NCBI GenBank assembly: GCA_963791635.1
Contig: CAWBTC010000005.1
Span: 434,001 to 498,000 of the forward strand
Reading direction: 5' to 3'
Origin: VFMC01 sp963791635
GTDB taxonomy: Bacteria > Actinomycetota > Acidimicrobiia > Acidimicrobiales > Ilumatobacteraceae
DNA length: 64,000 nt
A program made the translations under genes and the position numbers. The notes under the pieces were generated by a model. The model was not told the origin of the DNA. It worked only from the letters and a program-made list of their open reading frames with translations, and did not search any database. Shown here one piece after another: positions 1-7,675 of the stretch. Each line of letters opens with the position of its first letter. The stretch's first letter is position 1.

Positions 1-391
1 CCATCGGGTGGGCGTCGTAGTGGAAGCCATCGACGAAGCGCTTGCGCATGTTCTCGTGGATGAAGGTGTGGTGCACCACGTCATGGGTCCACGTGTCGAG
101 CTGCGCCGGGGTGGGCAGCTCGCCGTTGAGCAGCAGGTACGACACCTCGAGGTAGGTGCTCCTCTCAGCCAGCTGTTCGATCGGGTAGCCGCGATAGCGC
201 AGGATGCCCGCATCACCGTCGAGGTACGTGATCGCGCTCTTGCACGCCGCAGTCTGCATGTAGGCAGGGTCGTAGATGTACAGCGACGGGTCGAGATCGC
301 GGACCGCGCTGGCCGGGAACACGCCGTCGGTGATCGGTACGGTCACCGACTTGCCAGTGCGGTCGTCGGTGATGGTGATGGTGTCGGGCAC
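1..391 (-). CDS. gltA: Citrate synthase, N-terminal part (gene runs off the left edge)
   Basis: Condenses oxaloacetate with acetyl-CoA as the first step of the TCA cycle in the cytoplasm. Only the first 130 residues are in the window. Residues 53-92 carry the family-typical run ITYLDGDAGILRYRGYPIEQ followed by LAERSTYLEVSYLLLNGELP, diagnostic of the bacterial hexameric-type enzyme. The GTG start at 391 is preceded by a GAGGGAG ribosome binding site. The active-site histidines and aspartate lie outside the window. The gene follows the carboxyltransferase gene on the same strand after 165 bp, so it probably has its own promoter. Which citrate/methylcitrate synthase paralogue it is cannot be told from this part. 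Confidence 0.9.
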   Translation of the reverse strand, partial: MPDTITITDDRTGKSVTVPITDGVFPASAVRDLDPSLYIYDPAYMQTAACKSAITYLDGDAGILRYRGYPIEQLAERSTYLEVSYLLLNGELPTPAQLDTWTHDVVHHTFIHENMRKRFVDGFHYDAHPM

Positions 392-556
392 GTTGCTCCC
401 TCGGATGACACGAATGGGTGGCGGGGCTTTCATCCCCGGCCGGTGACACTAGTGGCGGGTGCCATCGGCCTGCAGAACCGTGAACCGATGGGTTTCACTC
501 GGGCGGTCAGTCCAGCACCACTGCTTGGATGTTGAGCACCCGACCCGGCCGGCGGA

Positions 557-1915
557 TCACAGCGGGGTGTTGTCGTGGGGGCGGGGTTGCAGCCGTTCTC
601 GCTTGTCGATGAGTCCGATCAGCGCGTGGCCGATCACGGCGCGGGTCTCGGCCGGTTCCACGACCGCGTCCACGTAGCCACGCTCGGCGGCGACGTACGG
701 GTTGAGCAGGCGCTCGGAGTAGTCGGCCTCGAACGCCGCCCGTTCTTCCGGCGTCGCCCGCCGCTGGAGGATGGCGGCGGCCTGACCGGCGCCCATCACG
801 GCGAGCTCGGCCCATGGCCACGCGATGCAGAGATCGTTGCCCATCTTCTTCGAGTCCATCACGATGTAGGCCCCGCCGTAGCTCTTGCGCAGGATCACGC
901 AGATGCGCGGCACAGTGGCCCGGCCGTAGGCGAACACGAGCTGCGCACCGTGGCGGATCATGCCGCGCCACTCGAGGTCCTTGCCGGGATAGAAGCCCGG
1001 GGTGTCGACGAGCGTGATGATCGGCAGGTTGAACGCGTCGCAGAACGCGACGAAGCGGGCCGCCTTCTGCGAGGCGGGGATGTCGAGCGTGCCGGCCAGC
1101 GAGATCGGCTGGTTGGCCACGATGCCCACGGGCATGCCACCGATCGTCGCGAACGCAGTCACCACGTTGGCGGCCCAGCGGGCACGGAGCTCGAGGAGAT
1201 CGCCGTCATCCGCGAGCGCCCGGATCACGTCGCGCACGTCATAGCTGCCGGTGCTCGAACGGGGGATGACGGCACCAGCTTCGGGAGTCTCGCGATCGAT
1301 CGGGTCATCGGTGGCAACGCGCGGCGCCTCCTCGTCGTTGTGCGAGGGCAGGTAGCTGAGGAGCTGGCCGACCATCTCGGTCGCGGCAGCGAAGTCGGGG
1401 GCCACGAGGCTGGCCGCACCGGTGTAGCGGGCGTGCGTCGACGCCCCGCCCAGCTCGTCGTTGTCGATGATCACGCCGGTGAACTCGGCCACCATCGTCG
1501 GCCCGCTCACGAAGGCGTACGAGCTCGACGTCATCACCACGAGGTCGGCGAGGCCGATCAGGAGTGCAGGGCCGCTCACGGCCGGGCCGTCGACGACCAT
1601 GATCACCGGCACCACACCCGAGCAGCTGGCGATCGCACGCGCCGCCAGCCCCCACCCGTGGAGGGCAGCGAGGCCTTCCGCGATGTCGGCGCCGCTCGAT
1701 CGGACGATCGCCACGAGTGGCATCGCCTTGGTGCGAGCCAGCACGGCCGCGGCCTCGATCTGCGACGACGAGACCGACGAGAGTGCGCCCTGCTTCTCCG
1801 AGGCATCGACATCGACCCACACCACCGGGCGCCCATCGACGTCGCGCACCTCGGCGGAGACGACACCGGGCACACGGGCACGGATGGCGAGCGGCATGCT
1901 GGTCACCCTACTCAT
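557..1915 (-). CDS. Acyl-CoA carboxylase carboxyltransferase (beta) subunit
   Basis: Transfers the carboxyl group from carboxybiotin to an acyl-CoA (acetyl- or propionyl-CoA type). The 452-residue product carries both crotonase-fold halves. The second half shows LVDTPGFYPG, then SYGGAYIVMDSKKMGND and WPWAELAVMGAGQAAAIL, typical of AccD/PccB subunits. It is shorter than the usual 510-540 residues, mainly at the N terminus, so it belongs to the shorter actinobacterial carboxyltransferase type. The ATG at 1915 opens MSRVTSMPL; a second ATG at 1897 is possible. No biotin carboxylase or biotin carrier gene lies beside it. Substrate is not determinable. It lies just downstream of a LysR gene on the same strand, which may regulate it. 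Confidence 0.88.
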   Translation of the reverse strand: MSRVTSMPLAIRARVPGVVSAEVRDVDGRPVVWVDVDASEKQGALSSVSSSQIEAAAVLARTKAMPLVAIVRSSGADIAEGLAALHGWGLAARAIASCSGVVPVIMVVDGPAVSGPALLIGLADLVVMTSSSYAFVSGPTMVAEFTGVIIDNDELGGASTHARYTGAASLVAPDFAAATEMVGQLLSYLPSHNDEEAPRVATDDPIDRETPEAGAVIPRSSTGSYDVRDVIRALADDGDLLELRARWAANVVTAFATIGGMPVGIVANQPISLAGTLDIPASQKAARFVAFCDAFNLPIITLVDTPGFYPGKDLEWRGMIRHGAQLVFAYGRATVPRICVILRKSYGGAYIVMDSKKMGNDLCIAWPWAELAVMGAGQAAAILQRRATPEERAAFEADYSERLLNPYVAAERGYVDAVVEPAETRAVIGHALIGLIDKRERLQPRPHDNTPL

Positions 1916-1962
1916 CCCGCTGTGATGCGATCGGTTGGACCCAGGTCGTCTGCGGCGTCGGG

Positions 1963-2907
1963 TCAGCCGAGGCGGCCGGTGCCGAACGGAAACGCATCAG
2001 CGCCCACGTGCACGCCCGGCTGGCGTTCGCCTTGCTTGGAGACCACCTCGCGGAGCGCCTCCTGCAGCGCCTTGGTGGGCGCGCTCGGAGAGGGCCGCTT
2101 GCGCTGCACCCAGCCCACCACGCGGCGGGGGAGCTCGGGCACCGCGATCCGCTTGAAGTCACCCTTCAACCAGCGCGGGATCGCTGTGGCGGGCACGATC
2201 GCGGCGCCGTACCCCTCGAATGCGAGTGAGGCCAGCAGCCGCACGCCGTCGATCTCGGCCTGGGCCGTGAGCGTGGTGTCGACCGCGCCGCACGCCCGGT
2301 CGATGATCCGGCGCAGTGCGGTGCCCGTCGGGGGCAGCAGCAGCGGGGTGTGGGCGAGGGCCGGAAGCCGGATCGTGTCGTGCTGTGCGAGCGGGTGCTT
2401 GTGGTGGGCGAGCAACACCAGGTCCTCGGCGAACAGGGGGTGAACGGTCACATCGGCGTCGTCGATGGGGAGATGCACCACTGCGGCATCGAGGTGACCG
2501 GAGACAACTCGTGGCACGAGGGCGGTGGTGTTGCCCTCGTGAACGGTGACGTGCACGCCGGGGTGGACTCGCTCCATGTGTGGCAGGAGCTGGGGAAGGA
2601 GCCATCTGGCGGTCGTGCCGATCGAGCCGAACCGGGCCTCGCCCGTCACCTCGTCGCCTCGTGATGCCATGTCGGCAGCGATGTCCTCCAACTCGTGGAG
2701 CACCCGTCTGGCTCGCTCCACCACCACCATGCCCTCATCGGTGAGGCCACCGCGTTGGCGGTCGACGAGGATCACGCCGAGTTCCTTTTCGAGCCGGGCG
2801 ATGTGGCCGCTGACGTTGGACTGCACGGTGTACAGCGCCCGCGCGGCTGCAGAGAACGATCCGTGGTCGGCGATCGCCACGAGGGTGGTGAGCTGCCGGA
2901 GATCCAT
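1963..2907 (-). CDS. LysR-family transcriptional regulator
   Basis: The 314-residue protein starts with a LysR winged helix-turn-helix (residues 1-60, MDLRQLTTLVAIADHGSFSA then ALYTVQSNVSGHIARLEKEL), followed by a periplasmic-binding-protein-like effector domain. I chose the ATG at 2907 because MDLRQL is the family start; a TTG at 2925 would add six residues and run into a dyad. The gene is divergent from the small RNA locus at 2979, and the perfect dyad GATAC-CAA-GTATC (2918-2930) between them is a likely binding site. The carboxyltransferase and citrate synthase follow on the same strand. The inducer is unknown. Confidence 0.9.
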   Translation of the reverse strand: MDLRQLTTLVAIADHGSFSAAARALYTVQSNVSGHIARLEKELGVILVDRQRGGLTDEGMVVVERARRVLHELEDIAADMASRGDEVTGEARFGSIGTTARWLLPQLLPHMERVHPGVHVTVHEGNTTALVPRVVSGHLDAAVVHLPIDDADVTVHPLFAEDLVLLAHHKHPLAQHDTIRLPALAHTPLLLPPTGTALRRIIDRACGAVDTTLTAQAEIDGVRLLASLAFEGYGAAIVPATAIPRWLKGDFKRIAVPELPRRVVGWVQRKRPSPSAPTKALQEALREVVSKQGERQPGVHVGADAFPFGTGRLG

Positions 2908-2917
2908 CTCGAAAAAC

Positions 2918-2930
2918 GATACCAAGTATC
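2918..2930. promoter_or_regulatory. Perfect inverted repeat between lysR and the small RNA promoter
   Basis: GATAC-CAA-GTATC is a perfect dyad with 5-bp arms and a 3-bp spacer. It sits 11 bp upstream of the lysR ATG and 13 bp upstream of the -35 box of the divergent small RNA. Position and symmetry fit a LysR-type autoregulatory site that could also act on the divergent transcript. Binding is inferred. Confidence 0.5.
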
Positions 2931-2942
2931 CTGGATTCCAAC

Positions 2943-2971
2943 TTGAAAGATCAGTTGTTCACGTGCATACT
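2943..2971 (+). promoter_or_regulatory. Sigma-70-type promoter of the 6C-like RNA
   Basis: TTGAAA at 2943-2948 and CATACT at 2966-2971 are separated by exactly 17 bp, which predicts a transcription start near 2978-2980. Immediately downstream come the three C-loop hairpins and no ribosome binding site, so the promoter fits a non-coding transcript rather than the gene at 3181. Confidence 0.6.
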
Positions 2972-2978
2972 TTCACAT

Positions 2979-3097
2979 GTTGATCGAAGTGATCCCTCCC
3001 CCAGGGATTGCTCGACAAGAACCCATGAAGGTGGTTCCCCCAGACCGCCGGGTTTCGGTTGAGAGACCCCGCTTCCCCCAAGCGGGGTCTTTCCCGT
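2979..3097 (+). ncRNA. Small RNA with three CCCCC-loop hairpins (6C-like RNA)
   Basis: Three consecutive stem-loops each present five cytosines in the loop. Hairpin 1 (2990-3010): ATCCCT / AGGGAT, extended by wobble pairs, loop 2998-3002. Hairpin 2 (3020-3054): AACCC / GGGTT, then a one-sided internal loop, then GGTGGT / ACCGCC with one G-U pair, C-run 3037-3041. Hairpin 3 (3064-3090): an 11-bp perfect stem AGACCCCGCTT / AAGCGGGGTCT with loop CCCCC, followed by TTTCCCGTTTT, so it also looks like the terminator. The 6C RNA motif of actinobacteria is defined by stem-loops with C-rich loops; matching it to this locus is my inference from structure. A good -35/-10 pair lies just upstream. No open reading frame explains the segment. 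Confidence 0.68.
3064..3097 (+). terminator. Intrinsic terminator closing the 6C-like RNA
   Basis: An 11-bp perfect stem (3064-3074 with 3080-3090), a CCCCC loop, then TTTCCCGTTTT. It lies in a divergent intergenic region with no coding gene ending nearby, so it is best explained as the 3' end of the small RNA. Confidence 0.6.
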
Positions 3098-3180
3098 TTT
3101 CCGGATCCAACCGCTGAGTCTCGCGCTCGCCCGCCGCAGCTGTTTCCCCCACGTCGGCGGCTGTCGTAGTGTGCCTGCTC

Positions 3181-4686
3181 ATGGCGACGGCGACACCGCG
3201 TGGAGCGGCCTTCTTCGATCTCGACCGAACCCTGCTCGCGGGGGCGTCTGGCGAGGTCTTCTCCCACGCGATGAAGGCGGCTGGCCTGGTCAGTCGGACC
3301 ATTCCTGGCGAGTCGTTGTTGTACAAGCTGTTCAACACCGTCGGCGAGACGTTGCCATCGATGGCGCTCGCCCGTCAGGGTGCGGCGCTCGCGAAGGGCA
3401 AGCCCCGAGCGGCCATCCAGCGGGCCGCGGAGCAGGCGGGTCCCGAACTGGCGGCATTGGTCCAACCGCTCGCGGCCGCGCTCTTCGCCGAGCACCGTTC
3501 CGCTGGCAGGCCGATCGTGCTCGCCACGACGACGCCATTCGACCTGGTGAAGCCGTTGGCCGACCTCCTCGGTCTCGACGACGTCGTGGCCACCCGCTAC
3601 GGCGTGAATGCCGACGGCACCTACGACGGCACGATCACTGGCCCGTTCGTCTGGAGCGCCGGCAAGCTCGCCGCAGTTCGCGAGTGGGCCGAACGCAACG
3701 GAGTCGACCTGACCGAGAGCTTCGCCTACAGCGACAGCGTGTACGACACGCCGCTGCTCGCCGCTGTCGGGAAGCCGTTCGTCGTCAACCCCGATCCCCG
3801 CATGGTCCTCGTGGCAGCTGCTCGCCGCTGGCCGGTGCTCGATCTGTCGGGCAAGCGTGGCAACGGTGGTCTGAGCAGTGCGAGTGGCAGAGCCCAGGAC
3901 GAACACGACGGCAGTGGGGGGCACGGCATGGCCAAGATCCCGGTGGTGAACCTCGAGATCCAGCGTCTCGCGCTGAGCTTCACCCATCCGTTCTTCTTCC
4001 CGTACGCCAAGTTCGACATCGCTGGTACCGAGCACATCCCGGCCACCGGCCCTGCGATCATCGTGGGCAACCATCGCAGCTACTTCGACTCTGCGGCAAT
4101 GGCGATCACGATCGCGAAGACCGAGCGGACGATCCGGTTCCTCGGCAAGAAGGAGGTCTTCGACGCGCCGGTCGTCGGGCAGATCGCGGCGGCGATGGGT
4201 GGCATCCGCGTCGATCGCGGCACCGGAAGCGACGAACCCCTCAAGGCTGCCGCCGAGGCGCTCGAGAACGGTGACCTGGTGGCGATCATGCCGCAGGGAA
4301 CGATCCCGCGGGGCAAGGCGTTCTTCGACCCGAAGCTGAAGGGGCGCTGGGGTGCTGCCAGGCTCGCTGCGCTCACCGGCGCCCCGGTGATCCCGGTGGG
4401 GCTGTGGGGGACCGAGAAGGTGTGGCCTCGCTCGTCACGCCTCCCCAACATGTTGAACCTCGTCGATCCGCCGCTCGTGCAGGTGCGCGTCGGTGCCGCT
4501 GTGCCGCTGAAGTACCAGGATCCCGACGTCGACACGAAGAAGATCATGAAGGCGTTGATGGAGCTGCTGCCGCCGGAGAGCCGCAAGAAGCGTGTGCCGA
4601 CCGAGGCCGAGCTCGTCGCGTCGCTGCCGCCCGGCTACAAGGGCGACCCGTCAGGCGAGATCAAGCGCCGACCAGGTAAGGACTGA
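3181..4686 (+). CDS. HAD-IB family hydrolase fused to PlsC-type acyltransferase
   Basis: A 501-residue two-domain protein. Residues 9-210 are a HAD-IB phosphatase with motif I at 13-17 (DLDRT) and a SerB-like later motif, YSDSVYDTPLL. The second half is a lysophospholipid acyltransferase with the catalytic H-x4-D at H298/D303 (NHRSYFDS) and the glycine-rich PQGTIPRG block. Such fusions are common in actinobacteria and are thought to act in phospholipid or neutral lipid synthesis, joining acyl transfer with phosphate removal. The ATG at 3181 is chosen because the HAD fold begins eight residues later. A -10-like TAGTGT (3167-3172) lies 8 bp upstream, so the gene may be leaderless. Exact substrate unknown. 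Confidence 0.88.
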   Translation: MATATPRGAAFFDLDRTLLAGASGEVFSHAMKAAGLVSRTIPGESLLYKLFNTVGETLPSMALARQGAALAKGKPRAAIQRAAEQAGPELAALVQPLAAALFAEHRSAGRPIVLATTTPFDLVKPLADLLGLDDVVATRYGVNADGTYDGTITGPFVWSAGKLAAVREWAERNGVDLTESFAYSDSVYDTPLLAAVGKPFVVNPDPRMVLVAAARRWPVLDLSGKRGNGGLSSASGRAQDEHDGSGGHGMAKIPVVNLEIQRLALSFTHPFFFPYAKFDIAGTEHIPATGPAIIVGNHRSYFDSAAMAITIAKTERTIRFLGKKEVFDAPVVGQIAAAMGGIRVDRGTGSDEPLKAAAEALENGDLVAIMPQGTIPRGKAFFDPKLKGRWGAARLAALTGAPVIPVGLWGTEKVWPRSSRLPNMLNLVDPPLVQVRVGAAVPLKYQDPDVDTKKIMKALMELLPPESRKKRVPTEAELVASLPPGYKGDPSGEIKRRPGKD

Positions 4687-4716
4687 CCCTGCTCAGCAGC
4701 GCCGGACGATCACGCG

Positions 4717-5496
4717 TCAGACCTTCTTCGGCGGGCGCGGGATGAACGGCGACGTGCGCTCGATGTACTCCCGGTAGCCCGAGCGTCGCTTGACGATCGT
4801 CTTCTCGAGGAGCGTCACCCCCGACACCCGGCGCAACAGCACCGTCATCACCACGGCGCCGACGAGTCCGATCGCACCCGTACCCGTCTCGGCGGCGACG
4901 AGTGCGATGCCCCACCACACACAGCAGTCGCCGAAGTAGTTGGGGTGGCGGGTGTACTTCCAGAGGCCGCGGTCCATCACCTTGCCCTGGCTCGCGGGAT
5001 CAGCCTTGAACCGAACGAGCTGGGCATCGCCGACGACTTCGAAGAAGAGGCCCACGAGCCAGACGACGATGCCGATGATCGCAATCACGCCGATGTCGGG
5101 CGTGTCGTCGGTCTGGCCGATCTGCACGGGCAGCGAGACGATGAACATCAGCACGCCCTGCAGGCCGAACACGGTGCCGAGGCTGATCCAGCGGAAGTTC
5201 GGCCCGTAGTGCCGGCGCATCGCCTGGTAGCGGTAGTCCTCGCCCTTGCCGTGGTTGCGCCAGAACAGGTGGCCCGCGAGACGCAGGCCCCAGATCGTCG
5301 TCATCGCGACGAGCAGCCACTGGCGGGCGTCGAGCCCGTCGTCGACGCTCAGGCGTACGACCCAGGCGACCACGACGAAACCGAGGCCCCACACGATGTC
5401 GACGATCGAGGCATTCGTGATGATCACGCTGATCACCCACGTGACGAGCATCAGCACCACGATCGCAAGTGCAGCAGTGAGCAGGGCGGTGGGCAT
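4717..5496 (-). CDS. DUF1295 family membrane protein (steroid-reductase/ICMT-like)
   Basis: 259 residues with about six hydrophobic segments, beginning with MPTALLTAALAIVVLMLV. The C-terminal KYTRHPNYFGD is the signature of DUF1295 and isoprenylcysteine methyltransferase/steroid 5-alpha-reductase-like proteins, where it forms part of the cofactor site. The likely role is an integral membrane reductase or methyltransferase on a lipid; the substrate is unknown. The ATG at 5496 was preferred over upstream codons because the first membrane helix begins right after it. It lies 29 bp downstream of a PlsC gene on the same strand, so the two probably form an operon. Confidence 0.82.
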   Translation of the reverse strand: MPTALLTAALAIVVLMLVTWVISVIITNASIVDIVWGLGFVVVAWVVRLSVDDGLDARQWLLVAMTTIWGLRLAGHLFWRNHGKGEDYRYQAMRRHYGPNFRWISLGTVFGLQGVLMFIVSLPVQIGQTDDTPDIGVIAIIGIVVWLVGLFFEVVGDAQLVRFKADPASQGKVMDRGLWKYTRHPNYFGDCCVWWGIALVAAETGTGAIGLVGAVVMTVLLRRVSGVTLLEKTIVKRRSGYREYIERTSPFIPRPPKKV

Positions 5497-5525
5497 CGGG
5501 CCTCGATCGGTGATGGGAGCCGGGT

Positions 5526-6524
5526 TCAGGCCCGGGTTGGCGTGGATTCGTTGAGCAGTGCGTCGACCGCTCGGTCGGCATCGAGCCAGCACAGATCGAG
5601 CCAGACGGTGAGACGGGGGAGGTCGTCGGTGGAGGGTACGTCGCTGCGAGGGACTCGGATCGCAGCGAAGCGCACGCGCGGCGCTCCTCGGCCGAGGGCG
5701 CGCACGATGCCGCCGAACGTATCGAGGCCCTCGAATCCGGTGTGCCAGGCGATGACGACATCACTGTTCGGCGAACCGGCCAGCAGTGCAGCGCTGCCGG
5801 CTGGGCGAGGTGGGAGGAGGTGCTGCATGGCGGCAAGGCGCTCGGCGCGCGCCGGGTCGCGCTCGGCGATCCGGGCCAGCGCCCGCTTTCGTTTGGCCGG
5901 CGCGGCCCGCGTCCCCTCGGGGAAGATGATCGCCACGTCGTCGGGCCCGAGGTCGGTGGCCAGTTCGCTGAGCGCGGCAAGCTCCCCGGCCGAATCGGCA
6001 GCGTCGCGGTCGAGGAAGTGATTGGGGAGACGGTTGCCCACCACATCGAGGCACGGGACGGTCAGGAGTTCGCGCTTGAGCACGTAGCGCGGTTGCTTCG
6101 CGGCGAGGCTGGTGACGACCCAGGCGCTCACGAGCGAATCGGCAAGGCTGGCGTGCCGGCACAGCACCACCACCGGTCCGGGCGAGAACGCATCGATGCC
6201 CTCCACATCGATGGTGAGGCCGGTGGTGCGACGGAGCACGCCCATCAAGTGTGCGGCCCACCACCGTTGCAGGTCGTAGTGGATCCGGTGATCGGTGCGT
6301 CGGCCGGTGAGCCAGAACCACAGTGCGATCGCCGCACCGGCCGTCTCGAGCCAGCTCCACCCGAGGCCGAACGCGAGCAGGCGGGTCAGGGGCAAGCGGG
6401 TTCGGCCGCGCACGAGGTCGGCGGCGACCGCCAGCGGCAGCCAGAGCGGGAGGAGCAGCGCAAGCGCGACCGCAACAGTCACCAGGAGTGGAATGCTCAA
6501 CAGTCGGCGTCTCGCCGTCCCCAT
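5526..6524 (-). CDS. PlsC-like 1-acyl-glycerol-3-phosphate acyltransferase
   Basis: 332 residues. Two N-terminal hydrophobic stretches (LLVTVAVALALLLPLWLP and a second near residues 60-75) precede a PlsC domain with the catalytic H-x4-D in CRHASLADS and the glycerol-phosphate block FPEGTR. It should acylate lysophosphatidate or a related lysolipid at the cytoplasmic membrane. The ATG at 6524 is chosen; an upstream start at 6554 would add ten polar residues. It is followed 29 bp downstream by the DUF1295 membrane protein, suggesting a lipid-modification pair. Confidence 0.85.
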   Translation of the reverse strand: MGTARRRLLSIPLLVTVAVALALLLPLWLPLAVAADLVRGRTRLPLTRLLAFGLGWSWLETAGAAIALWFWLTGRRTDHRIHYDLQRWWAAHLMGVLRRTTGLTIDVEGIDAFSPGPVVVLCRHASLADSLVSAWVVTSLAAKQPRYVLKRELLTVPCLDVVGNRLPNHFLDRDAADSAGELAALSELATDLGPDDVAIIFPEGTRAAPAKRKRALARIAERDPARAERLAAMQHLLPPRPAGSAALLAGSPNSDVVIAWHTGFEGLDTFGGIVRALGRGAPRVRFAAIRVPRSDVPSTDDLPRLTVWLDLCWLDADRAVDALLNESTPTRA

Positions 6525-6657
6525 GGCCAGGTACGTTACGCGGCGGCCGGCCACCGTGCTGTGTGATGCGCGCCGAAATCGGTGGGCATCCGGGCGCCGA
6601 CGCGGCCGACCCGCACACTCGACATCGACCCGGGCGGCCGTTCACCCCTGACGACTT

Positions 6658-6679
6658 GTCTACCTGCCGGTAGGTAGAC
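6658..6679 (+). promoter_or_regulatory. Palindromic operator in front of acyl-ACP desaturase
   Basis: GTCTACCT-N6-AGGTAGAC is a perfect 22-bp dyad ending 8 bp before the desaturase ATG. It contains the core TCTACC-N4-GGTAG (6659-6673), the same core as the dyad at 48562-48577 beside a tetR gene. The position over or next to the transcription start is typical of TetR-family repression. Binding by that regulator is inferred. Confidence 0.7.
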
Positions 6680-6687
6680 TGGGCGCC

Positions 6688-7653
6688 ATGAACGAGGTTC
6701 AGCTCCTCCACGAACTGACCACGGTGGCCGAGCAGCTCACGGCTCGCCATTACGACACCTGCAAGCCGTGGTACCCGCACGAGTTCGTACCATGGAGCCT
6801 CGGTCGCGACTTCGTCGAGGGCGAGCAATGGGACGCCCGTGAGGTGCCATTGCCGGATTCGGTGCGCAGTGCCTTGTTCGTCAACCTCCTCACCGAGGAC
6901 AACCTGCCGTACTACTTCCAGGTGATCGACCGGATGTTCGGCCGCGACGGAGCCTGGCGGGAGTGGTCGCACCGGTGGACGGCCGAGGAGGCCCGGCACT
7001 CGATCGCATTGCGTGACTTCATGACCGTCACCCGCGCGATCGATCCGCGGGCGTTGGAGGACGGTCGCATGTCGCAGATGTCGGGTGGCCAGGTGCCCAA
7101 CCCCGACAGCGCCGTCGACGGCTTCGTGTACGTGGCCCTTCAGGAGCTCGCCACACGCATCGCCCACCGCAACACCGGCAAGGCGCTGCAGGAGCACCTC
7201 GGCGACCACCCTGTCGGCCAGGCCGGCTACGAGGTCATCAGCCGCGTCGCCGCCGACGAGAACTTCCACTTCCTCTTCTACCGCGACCTCACGTCTGCCG
7301 CGCTCGAGATCGCCCCGTCGCTGGTGCTCCCCGCGATCGAGCGTCAGGTGCGCGAGTTCGAGATGCCGGGAACAGGCATCCCCGGTTTCAAGAAGCACGC
7401 CGAGGCGATCGCCCGCGACGGGCTGTACAACCTGCAACAACACCACGACCAGATCCTCCAGCCCGTCGTCGTGCGGTCGTGGAAGATCGAATCGCTGAGC
7501 GGTCTCACCAGCGAGGCAGAGCAGGCGCGAGTCGCCGTGCTCGACCGCATCAACCGCATCGGTGTGGCTGCTCGACGCCTGGCCGACCGTGCTCGCGATG
7601 CCGCTGAACGAGCCCGCACGGTGATCGGCCGTCCCGCAGCGCCGATGCTGTGA
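6688..7653 (+). CDS. Acyl-ACP desaturase (soluble di-iron, DesA type)
   Basis: 321 residues of the plant-type soluble fatty-acyl-ACP desaturase family, which introduces a cis double bond using a carboxylate-bridged di-iron centre, oxygen and ferredoxin. Visible ligands: E70 (TEDNLPYYF), E101-x2-H104 (EEARHS), E153 (LQELATRIAH) and E191-x2-H194 (ENFHF). Length and ligand spacing fit the mycobacterial DesA1/DesA2 group. The ATG lies 8 bp after a 22-bp palindromic operator and has no clear Shine-Dalgarno, so the mRNA may be leaderless and controlled by unsaturated fatty-acid demand. It is divergent from the PlsC gene. Confidence 0.9.
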   Translation: MNEVQLLHELTTVAEQLTARHYDTCKPWYPHEFVPWSLGRDFVEGEQWDAREVPLPDSVRSALFVNLLTEDNLPYYFQVIDRMFGRDGAWREWSHRWTAEEARHSIALRDFMTVTRAIDPRALEDGRMSQMSGGQVPNPDSAVDGFVYVALQELATRIAHRNTGKALQEHLGDHPVGQAGYEVISRVAADENFHFLFYRDLTSAALEIAPSLVLPAIERQVREFEMPGTGIPGFKKHAEAIARDGLYNLQQHHDQILQPVVVRSWKIESLSGLTSEAEQARVAVLDRINRIGVAARRLADRARDAAERARTVIGRPAAPML

Positions 7654-7675
7654 CTGACCGGTCGCCGGTGGTCAG
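7654..7675. terminator. Small hairpin between convergent gene ends
   Basis: CTGACC...GGTCAG (7654-7659 with 7670-7675), with an alternative inner stem ACCGG-TCG-CCGGT, lies between the stop codons of the desaturase and the DinB gene. There is no T-run. It may slow read-through in both directions. Confidence 0.3.

Noticed and set aside
575..2443. Long plus-strand reading frame opposite the carboxyltransferase and lysR genes
   Set aside because: It is antisense to two well-recognised genes and shows only H/R/D/G-rich sequence with no family motif, as expected from high-GC codon bias.
3129..3165. A fourth C-loop hairpin (GCCGC...GCGGC around TTTCCCCCACG) as part of the small RNA
   Set aside because: It lies beyond the terminator, the stem is weak, and it falls in the promoter region of the gene at 3181.
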